38,761 bases of DNA. Source: Flavobacteriales bacterium (GTDB lineage: Bacteria; Bacteroidota; Bacteroidia; NS11-12g; UBA955). How positions within the stretch are numbered: position 1 is the first letter of the stretch; each line of letters opens with the position of its first letter. This document shows positions 1 through 6,488 of the stretch, one piece after another. The notes under the pieces are model-generated. The model ran no database searches. It was not told the DNA's origin and worked only from the letters and a program-made list of their open reading frames with translations. Position numbers and translations under genes: made by a program. Location: NCBI GenBank assembly GCA_002737625.1, contig NSIB01000008.1, forward strand, positions 1-38,761, written 5' to 3'.

Positions 1-82
1 AATTATCCCTGGAATGATTGGGAGTAATTTGATTGTGGCAAAAACTCAAAATGTAATGGTATTAGCAATCCGCGGTGCTGAA

Positions 83-1480
83 TTACATATAGCCCAATGT
101 TTTCAGCATGCTCTTGTAACTCTGCTCTTTGGAGAACAAACGGAAGTGGTGATCTCCGTTTTCATCACGATCAATAATCACGTGTTTTGGAGCTGGTGTT
201 AGGCAGTGTTGAATTCCACCATATCCACCAATGCTTTCTTGGTATGCGCCAGTATTGAAGAATCCCAAGTACAATGGATCTTCTGGATCGTATTTTGGAA
301 GATAAATCGCGTTTACGTGTTGCTCGGAGTTGTAGTAGTCGTCGCTATCGCAAGTGATACCGCCCAGCAATACGCGCTCTTGCTCCTCGTTCCAACGATT
401 GATCGGAAGCATGATAAATTTCTTATTGATTGCCCAAGCATCGGGAAGGGTAGTCATGAAACTGGAATCAATCATATTCCATTTTTCACGATCGTTTTGA
501 GATTTTTGATCGAGGACAGAATAGATGTTTCCACCGGCTTCTCCAACCGTGAATGAACCAAATTCTGTGAAAATGTCTGGTTCAGGGATGTTATTCTCGG
601 TACAAACTTGCTTAATCTGACTCACGATTTCGGTAGCCATGTATTCGTAATCGTAATCAAATGTAAGTGAGTTTTTGATCGGGAATCCACCGCCAATATT
701 CAGGGTGTCCAAGTCGGGGCATTCCTGTTTTAGTTCGCAATACACTTTTAAGCACTTGTGCAATTCGTTCCAATAATAAGCAGTGTCGTAAATGCCGGTA
801 TTGATAAAGAAGTGAAGCATTTTCAACTTCACATTTTTATTCTTTTTCACTTTGGTCCTATAGAAGTTGACCAAGTCTTTGTATCCGATGCCCAATCTGG
901 AAGTGTAAAATTCAAATTTGGGTTCTTCTTCCGCAGCAATTCTAATTCCAACTGTAACGGGTTTGTCAGTATATTGGGTAAGTAAGTCAATCTCATTGCT
1001 GTTATCCATCACAGGAATTACGTTTGTCCAATCGTTATTGATCAGATTTGCAATGTTTTCGATATAGTTTTCCTTCTTGAAACCGTTACAAACGATGAAC
1101 TTGTCTTTGCTAATTTTTCCTTGTTCAAAGAGGTTTTCTAGGATGTTGATGTCAAAGGCCGACGAGGTTTCAATGTGTACGTTATTCTTTAGCACTTCGT
1201 CGATGACATGCGAGAATTGGTTGCTTTTTGTACAGTAGCAATAGAAGTATTTGCCTTGGTAATCGGCTTTTGCAATGGCTACATTGAACCAGGTTCTTGC
1301 CTTTTGAATATTCTCGGATATCTTGGGTAAGTAGGTAAATTTCAATGGTGTTCCATATTGTTCAATGAGGTCCATCATGGGAATTCCGTGGAATTCTAAA
1401 TTGTCGTTACTGTCTAACTTGAACTCTTCTGTGGGGAAGTAGAAAGTTTGGTTGATTAGGTCGACGTATTTGTTTTTCAC
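83..1480 (-). CDS. speA: Arginine decarboxylase (PLP-dependent, SpeA-like)
   Basis: This 465-residue protein is a fold-III PLP-dependent decarboxylase that converts arginine to agmatine, the first step of a polyamine route. The PLP lysine is probably Lys85 in CYCTKSNQF. A glycine-rich phosphate loop (NIGGGFP), a CDSDD motif that includes the conserved active-site Cys-Asp, and a GAYQE segment near the C-terminus follow in family order. It is shorter than the roughly 630-residue proteobacterial SpeA, as is usual in Bacteroidota. The ATG at 1480 begins a collinear N-terminus, and a TAnnTTTG promoter element lies 33 bases upstream. It is divergent from malate dehydrogenase. Diaminopimelate or ornithine decarboxylases share the fold, but the CDSDD and GAYQE context fits arginine decarboxylase best. 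Substrate is inferred from family. Confidence 0.87.
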   Translation of the reverse strand: MKNKYVDLINQTFYFPTEEFKLDSNDNLEFHGIPMMDLIEQYGTPLKFTYLPKISENIQKARTWFNVAIAKADYQGKYFYCYCTKSNQFSHVIDEVLKNNVHIETSSAFDINILENLFEQGKISKDKFIVCNGFKKENYIENIANLINNDWTNVIPVMDNSNEIDLLTQYTDKPVTVGIRIAAEEEPKFEFYTSRLGIGYKDLVNFYRTKVKKNKNVKLKMLHFFINTGIYDTAYYWNELHKCLKVYCELKQECPDLDTLNIGGGFPIKNSLTFDYDYEYMATEIVSQIKQVCTENNIPEPDIFTEFGSFTVGEAGGNIYSVLDQKSQNDREKWNMIDSSFMTTLPDAWAINKKFIMLPINRWNEEQERVLLGGITCDSDDYYNSEQHVNAIYLPKYDPEDPLYLGFFNTGAYQESIGGYGGIQHCLTPAPKHVIIDRDENGDHHFRLFSKEQSYKSMLKTLGYM

Positions 1481-1512
1481 TGGATTTTTGTGTTTAGTTT
1501 ATAAAACGATTG

Positions 1513-1546
1513 CAAAAGTAAGTGAGTTAGATTGATTTTTTTTAAA
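1513..1546 (-). promoter_or_regulatory. Bacteroidota-type promoter of the arginine decarboxylase gene
   Basis: On the minus strand a perfect -7 element TACTTTTG (1520-1513) is preceded by TTTA (1546-1543) at 22 bases, within the 17-23 range known for Bacteroidota sigma-70-type promoters (TTTG / TAnnTTTG). The expected transcript start lies about 25-28 bases before the ATG at 1480. The upstream element is only a three-of-four match. Confidence 0.5.
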
Positions 1547-1593
1547 TAAAGTAAATGAGTTGGAATTTTCGCAAAAGATCGTTTTTGATTTTG

Positions 1594-1601
1594 TAAATTC
1601 G
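1594..1601 (+). promoter_or_regulatory. Candidate -7 element of mdh
   Basis: TAAATTCG, one base from TAnnTTTG, lies 27 bases before the mdh start codon. No convincing -33 TTTG is found at 19 bases; the nearest (TTTC at 1567-1570) is 23 bases away. The 27-base leader resembles that of other abundant-protein genes in the window (L31, bactofilin). Confidence 0.35.
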
Positions 1602-1628
1602 CGCTACCAAAAGAAAAATCACATCATT

Positions 1629-2552
1629 ATGAGCAAAATAAGTGTCATCGGAGCAGGAAACGTAGGCGCAAGCTGTGCGGAGTACATTGCAATCAAAAAC
1701 TTCGCAGCAGAAATTGTGCTGTTAGACATTAAGGAAAACTTCGCCGAGGGAAAAGCCTTGGATTTGATGCAAACTGCGGCCCTGAATGGGTTTGATACGC
1801 GTATCTCCGGTAGTACAAATGATTACACCAAGACCGCTGGAAGTGATGTGGTTGTAATTACAAGTGGTATTCCACGTAAGCCAGGAATGACGCGTGAGGA
1901 GTTGATTGGTATCAATGCCGGTATCGTTAAAACGGTGATGGAGAATTGTTTGGCGCACTCGCCAAATGCTATTTTTGTTATCGTAAGTAATCCTATGGAT
2001 ACAATGACCTACTTGGCTAAATCAAATGCAGGTGTGTCGAAGCATAAGATTATTGGTATGGGTGGCGCACTTGACTCAGCTAGATTTAAATATTATTTGT
2101 CGACCGCCTTGGGTTGCCCAGCATCTGATGTAGATGGTATGGTTATCGGTGGTCACGGTGATACTACAATGATCCCCTTGACGCGAATGGCTTCTTACAA
2201 AGGTGTTCCGGTAAGTCAAATGTTATCGTCTGATGTGTTGGCGAAAGTAAAAGCCGATACTATGGTTGGTGGTGCTACATTGACAGGTATGTTGGGAACA
2301 AGTGCTTGGTATGCTCCTGGAGCTGCAGTAAGTGTCTTGGTTCAGAGCCTTGTTTGCGATCAGAAGAAGATGATGCCTTGTTGTGTTTCTTTGGATGGCG
2401 AATACGGTCAATCAGATATTTGCATCGGTGTTCCAGTAATCCTAGGTAAGAACGGTTGGGAGGATATTATTGAATTGGAATTGAATGATGAGGAGAAAGC
2501 TGAATTTGAGAAGAGTGCTGCCGCAGTTCGCAGTATGAATGCAGCGTTATAA
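1629..2552 (+). CDS. mdh: Malate dehydrogenase (LDH-like, NAD-dependent)
   Basis: This 307-residue cytosolic TCA-cycle enzyme interconverts malate and oxaloacetate. The N-terminal Rossmann fold has the NAD-binding GAGNVGA motif. The substrate loop GIPRKPGMTR carries the two arginines typical of malate rather than lactate specificity. VSNPMD follows, and the catalytic His is in GGHGD. The reading frame is open back to 1560, but the extra 23 residues lack conservation and precede the GAGNVG strand too far, so the ATG at 1629 (MSKISVIGAG) is chosen. Length matches the family of bacterial LDH-like MDHs. A strong terminator follows 40 bases after the stop. Confidence 0.95.
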   Translation: MSKISVIGAGNVGASCAEYIAIKNFAAEIVLLDIKENFAEGKALDLMQTAALNGFDTRISGSTNDYTKTAGSDVVVITSGIPRKPGMTREELIGINAGIVKTVMENCLAHSPNAIFVIVSNPMDTMTYLAKSNAGVSKHKIIGMGGALDSARFKYYLSTALGCPASDVDGMVIGGHGDTTMIPLTRMASYKGVPVSQMLSSDVLAKVKADTMVGGATLTGMLGTSAWYAPGAAVSVLVQSLVCDQKKMMPCCVSLDGEYGQSDICIGVPVILGKNGWEDIIELELNDEEKAEFEKSAAAVRSMNAAL

Positions 2553-2591
2553 ATCAGAATCTCTCGAGTATAACTATTCGTATAGATTAGC

Positions 2592-2621
2592 AACAAAAAG
2601 GGCCGAAAGGCCCTTTTTGTT
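2592..2621. terminator. Bidirectional rho-independent terminator between mdh and glmU-like gene
   Basis: A perfect 13-bp stem (AACAAAAAGGGCC, GAAA tetraloop, GGCCCTTTTTGTT) lies in the 85-base gap between two convergent genes. The A-run and T-run flank the GC core on both sides, so it can end transcription in either direction. Confidence 0.92.
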
Positions 2622-2637
2622 TTAGTATTTTCAGCGA

Positions 2638-3840
2638 TTATTCTTCGCCACGAAGTGGCGCTGTAATTTTGTAGGCGTATTCCATGACCTGCTTTTCGAA
2701 ATCGCCGTATTCGCGTTTTCTGCGGGGTAAAACCAATGCAGCTGTTTTGTGCACTGCATCCAATTTATGGGTGACAAATCCTTGTGCACCGCCCCAACTA
2801 AAATCAGGGACGAACTGTCTGGGAAAGCCCGCACCAAATAAATTGCATCCAACGCCAACCACGGTTCCCGTATTGAACATCGTATTGATTCCGCACTTGC
2901 TATGATCGCCCATAATTAATCCGCAGAATTGCTGTCCACTTTTTTCGAAACGACCGCTGCTGTAATTCCACACTTTCACCTCGTCGTATGTGTTTTTGAG
3001 ATTCGATGCATTGGTGTCGGCTCCAATATTGCACCATTCGCCCAGGACTGCATTGCCAAGAAATCCATCGTGGCCTTTGTTGCTGTAGCCCCAGAAAACA
3101 ACGTTTGAAATCTCACCGCCGGCTACACAATAAGGACCAAGGGTTGTTGCACTGTACACTTTGGTGCCCATCTTCAGTACAGCCCCTTCGCACATCGCAA
3201 AAGGACCGCGAACTAGACTGCCTTCCATGATTTCGGCGTTCTTACCTATGTATATAGGGCCATCGTTACTATTGAGCGTAGCGCATTCCACTTTTGCTCC
3301 GTCTTCAATAAAAATTGGGTGGGTGCCAAGCGGACGGTTGCTGCTGGAGAGATTGGCCGAAGTTCTGCCGTCAGTAATTCTCGCAAAATCCTGAATGATT
3401 TCTTTGCCGTTTAGTGCGAAAATGTGATAAGGTCTATCTATGGAATCAAATGAGTCCGTGTAATTGATGGTATTGCTGATTTCGCTGGACTCTGATGTGA
3501 TGCAAGAAACGATGATTTCGTTGTTGTGCGATAATGCTTCTCCGGGTTTGAGTCCTTTTGTATGCGCAATCAGCAAGGGGTTGGGGATGATTGCTCCGTG
3601 AATCTGAATGATTGTGGATGTGATTCCCGTTGTCCTAAGCCCATTGAATCTGCTTTGCGGATGATTTAGGTGTTCACGGCTAAGGAAGCCGGTGTTTTCT
3701 TGTTCGATGCCTAAATCGCGCATCCATTTTTCTGCAATTGTTAGGATGCCACAGCGCAAATCTGCCGCTGGCCTAGTTATGGTAAGGGGGTAGAGGTTCT
3801 CTATTTGAGAGGGTTCAACAAACTGCAGCAGGGTTGTCAT
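2638..3840 (-). CDS. GlmU-like sugar nucleotidyltransferase / acetyltransferase (Bacteroidota type)
   Basis: This 400-residue protein matches the alternative GlmU family found in Bacteroidota, expected to make UDP-N-acetylglucosamine or a related nucleotide sugar for peptidoglycan and surface glycans. The N-terminal segment has the family signature TRPAADLRCGILTIAEKW (about residues 19-36). The second half is a left-handed beta-helix of hexapeptide repeats (roughly residues 195-330, for example IYIGKNAEI and GTKVYSATTLGPYCVAGGEI). It has no close similarity to the canonical proteobacterial GlmU N-terminus, so the exact substrate is inferred. The start at 3840 leaves the expected short N-terminus before ENLYPLTITRP. 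A -7 element ends four bases before the ATG, suggesting a leaderless mRNA. Its last codons form a small hairpin (2646-2660). Confidence 0.82.
   Translation of the reverse strand: MTTLLQFVEPSQIENLYPLTITRPAADLRCGILTIAEKWMRDLGIEQENTGFLSREHLNHPQSRFNGLRTTGITSTIIQIHGAIIPNPLLIAHTKGLKPGEALSHNNEIIVSCITSESSEISNTINYTDSFDSIDRPYHIFALNGKEIIQDFARITDGRTSANLSSSNRPLGTHPIFIEDGAKVECATLNSNDGPIYIGKNAEIMEGSLVRGPFAMCEGAVLKMGTKVYSATTLGPYCVAGGEISNVVFWGYSNKGHDGFLGNAVLGEWCNIGADTNASNLKNTYDEVKVWNYSSGRFEKSGQQFCGLIMGDHSKCGINTMFNTGTVVGVGCNLFGAGFPRQFVPDFSWGGAQGFVTHKLDAVHKTAALVLPRRKREYGDFEKQVMEYAYKITAPLRGEE
2646..2660. repeat. Small GC hairpin with 3-base loop at end of glmU-like gene
   Basis: CGCCAC, loop GAA, GTGGCG. It lies inside the last codons of the GlmU-like gene. 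A 6-bp stem with a fixed 3-base loop is expected several times by chance in 38 kb, so this matters only as a possible weak relative of the longer hairpins at 25836, 36534 and 37964. Confidence 0.35.
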
Positions 3841-3844
3841 GTGG

Positions 3845-3874
3845 CAAATTTACATGAAAAACAAAAAAGCCAAC
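3845..3874 (-). promoter_or_regulatory. Promoter of glmU-like gene, overlapping the L31 terminator
   Basis: On the minus strand TAAATTTG (3852-3845) is a perfect -7 element. GTTG (3874-3871) lies 18 bases upstream, inside the stem of the L31 terminator. Only four bases separate the -7 element from the ATG at 3840, so transcription would start at or beside the start codon. Confidence 0.5.
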
Positions 3875-3893
3875 CCAAAGGGTTGGCTTTTTT
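3863..3893 (-). terminator. Rho-independent terminator of the L31 gene
   Basis: A perfect 14-bp stem (AAAAAAGCCAACCC, loop AAA, GGGTTGGCTTTTTT) starts 25 bases after the L31 stop codon. In the minus direction it ends with a run of six T, and the A-tract on the other side makes it symmetric. Confidence 0.9.
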
Positions 3894-3918
3894 AAGTCTA
3901 TCGACGAAACGACAAGAA

Positions 3919-4167
3919 TTATTTCTTGTTGTAACGCTTCATGAACTTGTCGATACGTCCTGCCGTGTCGATCAAATTCTGTTTGCCTGTGTAAAAAGGA
4001 TGTGATTGTGAAGAAATCTCCAATTTGTACAAAGGGTATTCGTTGCCGTCTTCCCATTTGATGGATTCTTTTGTGTTTACGCAACTGTGTACGATAAAGC
4101 TATGATCGCAACTCATGTCTTTGAAAACAACTTTGCGGTAATTCGATGGATGAATATCGGGTTTCAT
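3919..4167 (-). CDS. rpmE2: 50S ribosomal protein L31 type B
   Basis: This 82-residue large-subunit ribosomal protein starts [17 protein letters not shown] and ends with the conserved [12 protein letters not shown] tail. It lacks the paired CxxC zinc ligands of type A L31 and carries the internal extension of type B (CHSF-like core replaced by SCDHSF, then [23 protein letters not shown]), so it is the zinc-independent form. In other bacteria type B is the zinc-starvation paralogue, but in many Bacteroidota it is the only L31; this window cannot show which applies. It has its own promoter (TATATTTG) and terminator, so it is monocistronic. Confidence 0.96.
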   Translation of the reverse strand: MKPDIHPSNYRKVVFKDMSCDHSFIVHSCVNTKESIKWEDGNEYPLYKLEISSQSHPFYTGKQNLIDTAGRIDKFMKRYNKK

Positions 4168-4192
4168 TGGATTTATTACTTTTTAAGGGGTG

Positions 4193-4224
4193 CAAATATA
4201 ACAAAATTATTTGTCAAAAACAAC
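4193..4224 (-). promoter_or_regulatory. Promoter of the L31 gene
   Basis: On the minus strand GTTG (4224-4221), a 20-base spacer and TATATTTG (4200-4193) fit the Bacteroidota promoter consensus, with a perfect -7 element. It lies directly after the stop codon of the upstream penicillin-binding protein gene and 25 bases before the L31 ATG. Confidence 0.65.
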
Positions 4225-6456
4225 TTATTCTCCAAGTCCTGGAATATTTACTGGGGGTCGGAGTTCGCCGCCCATCGCCCGTTTGCTACAGTCCAATATA
4301 CTTAGGTTAAACCCCTCTGGCATATCCAAGGCATCGGCAGAAATTCCAGTCGATTTATCGTCTAGCGCTGCCTTGATGAAATAAGCGAAAATGGGTAAAC
4401 TCATATTGGCACCCTGCCCAATGAGCGTACCACGAATCCTTACCGTTGGATCATCCGCGCCAACCCAAGTGGCACAAACCAAATTTCTTGTAAGACCCAT
4501 GAACCAACCATCAGCAGATCCTTGTGTAGTTCCAGTCTTTCCCGCGATATGTCCTTCAACGGCGTATTTGCCGCCACGAATCCTGCTCCCAGTACCGCCG
4601 TTTACCACATTCTCTAGCATCCGGAACATCATATAGGCCTTTTCGGCGCTGAGTACTTGGTCGGTTTTGGGCTGATTAAAATCCTCCAAAATATTCCCGT
4701 TTTTATCTTCAATACGCAGTAAGAACGTAGGCTCTACCCATAATCCGTTATTTGCAAATGCGGAATAGGCGCTTGCCATTTCAAAAGGAGACAATTCCAT
4801 CGTGCCCAAGCAAATCGATGGTACTTTGGGAATTCTGTTCGCTTCAATGCCTACGCGTTCTGCAAATTTCACTACGATTTCGGGTGCGTCATCGCCCAAA
4901 CTCTTCATGACTTGCGCGGTGATTAAATTATCAGACAGGGCCAAACCTTTCGTCATGGTCCAAACTCCGCCTGATTTTCCATCCGCATTGCGCGGACTCC
5001 ATTCTTTTCCGCCAGAGAAAAATGTGGTGCGCTCCCTTGGGAATTCTGTGCAAGGGGACATTTGGTTAATGTCTATTGCAGTCGCGTAAACAATGGGCTT
5101 GAACGTAGATCCCACCTGACGGCGAGCACGACGGTTTACGTGGTCATACTTAAAATGTTTGTGATTGATTCCACCCACCCATGCTTTCACATGACCCGAT
5201 TCGGGTTGAACGGCAATAAATCCTGCCATCAATACTTTTTTGATGTAAGCCATACTGTCGTAAGGCGACATCATAGTATCCACATCACCGTGCCAAGAGA
5301 AGACGGTCATTTTGATGGGCTTTTTTAATTCTTGAATAATTTTTGCGGAATCATCGCCCATTTCTTCGGCGAGGCCTTTGTATCGTTCCGTCCGTTTTAA
5401 GGCGCTTTCGATGAATCCAGGAATCACGGCGCGGGTAGTTACGTAGCGCCACGGTTTTTCTTTGCCCCAACTTTTATTGAATTGGGATTGCAGTTCAGGC
5501 ATGTGTTGTTGTACGGCCTTTTCTGCATATTGCTGAAGTTTGGGATTAAGGGTAGTGTAAATTTTTAAACCGCTGCGGTATAGGTCGATGCCTTTTTTCT
5601 TGCACCAAGGCTTGAGATATTCGCCCAAATAGAATTTGAAATACTGGGCCACACCATCCATTTCTGCGCTGCGATAATTTATTTTTATGGGTTTGGCTTT
5701 GAGAAGATCCAAGCTATCATCACTTAAAAAATTGTATTTATTCATTTGTTCCAAAACGGTGTTTCGTCTGGATAATGATTTGTCTGGATTGAATTTTGGA
5801 TTGTAACGATGGTTCGCCTTAAGCATACCAATCAATACGGCAGCTTCTTCAATTTGAAGGTTTTTTGGGCTTTTGTTAAAGAATTCTTTTGATGCGGATT
5901 CAATGCCAAACGAAATTCCCGAAAAGGGAACTGTATTGAGGTACATCGTAATGATTTCATTTTTTGTATATCGGCGTTCTAGTTCTACCGCGATGACCCA
6001 CTCTTTGAATTTCTGCATCACCATGCCAATTTTGGATGACGGTTTTTGAAAGCGATAAAACAGGTTCTCTGACAACTGCTGGGTGAGTGTAGATGCTCCA
6101 CCATCTTGTCCGAGGGCTACCAAAGCGCGAATTGTGCCGCGAATATCGATGCCAGAATGAGAGCGAAAGCGCACATCTTCAGTGGCTTCTAGTGCGTTAA
6201 AAATACAGGGCGCGATGTCTTTGTGTGCGGTATTGATTCGATTCTCCAGATAAAAACTACCCATTAACGTGCCATCGTCGCCCAGAATCTCTGAGCTCAG
6301 CGCATTCTTGGGATTTTCTAAATCCTCTACATCAGGCATTCCCCCAAAAAGACCAAAACTGACCAAAATGAAAAGTAAAAAAACGGCGATGGTTCCACCA
6401 ATGAGGAATTGCCAAAAGCGTTTGATTAACGTGAATTTAAACCCCGGAGCAGCCAT
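4225..6456 (-). CDS. Class A penicillin-binding protein (PBP1A-like transglycosylase/transpeptidase)
   Basis: This 743-residue inner-membrane enzyme polymerises and crosslinks peptidoglycan. After a short cytoplasmic tail there is one membrane helix (about residues 17-38). The GT51 domain has the catalytic Glu93 in ATEDVRFRSHSGID and the GGASTLTQQL motif. The transpeptidase has the acylation Ser450 in GSTFKP, Ser508-Asp509-Asn510 and Lys640-Thr-Gly. All catalytic residues are present. Length is normal for the family. It lies 32 bases after porW on the same strand with no terminator between them, so the two are probably one operon. Confidence 0.93.
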   Translation of the reverse strand: MAAPGFKFTLIKRFWQFLIGGTIAVFLLFILVSFGLFGGMPDVEDLENPKNALSSEILGDDGTLMGSFYLENRINTAHKDIAPCIFNALEATEDVRFRSHSGIDIRGTIRALVALGQDGGASTLTQQLSENLFYRFQKPSSKIGMVMQKFKEWVIAVELERRYTKNEIITMYLNTVPFSGISFGIESASKEFFNKSPKNLQIEEAAVLIGMLKANHRYNPKFNPDKSLSRRNTVLEQMNKYNFLSDDSLDLLKAKPIKINYRSAEMDGVAQYFKFYLGEYLKPWCKKKGIDLYRSGLKIYTTLNPKLQQYAEKAVQQHMPELQSQFNKSWGKEKPWRYVTTRAVIPGFIESALKRTERYKGLAEEMGDDSAKIIQELKKPIKMTVFSWHGDVDTMMSPYDSMAYIKKVLMAGFIAVQPESGHVKAWVGGINHKHFKYDHVNRRARRQVGSTFKPIVYATAIDINQMSPCTEFPRERTTFFSGGKEWSPRNADGKSGGVWTMTKGLALSDNLITAQVMKSLGDDAPEIVVKFAERVGIEANRIPKVPSICLGTMELSPFEMASAYSAFANNGLWVEPTFLLRIEDKNGNILEDFNQPKTDQVLSAEKAYMMFRMLENVVNGGTGSRIRGGKYAVEGHIAGKTGTTQGSADGWFMGLTRNLVCATWVGADDPTVRIRGTLIGQGANMSLPIFAYFIKAALDDKSTGISADALDMPEGFNLSILDCSKRAMGGELRPPVNIPGLGE

Positions 6457-6488
6457 GAATCAATCGCGAATATACGCAGAAATTGGCC

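Noticed and set aside
14-202. A plus-strand reading frame of 62 codons at the left edge
   Set aside because: It runs antisense to the arginine decarboxylase C-terminus, which has strong motifs; no family is recognisable in the frame.
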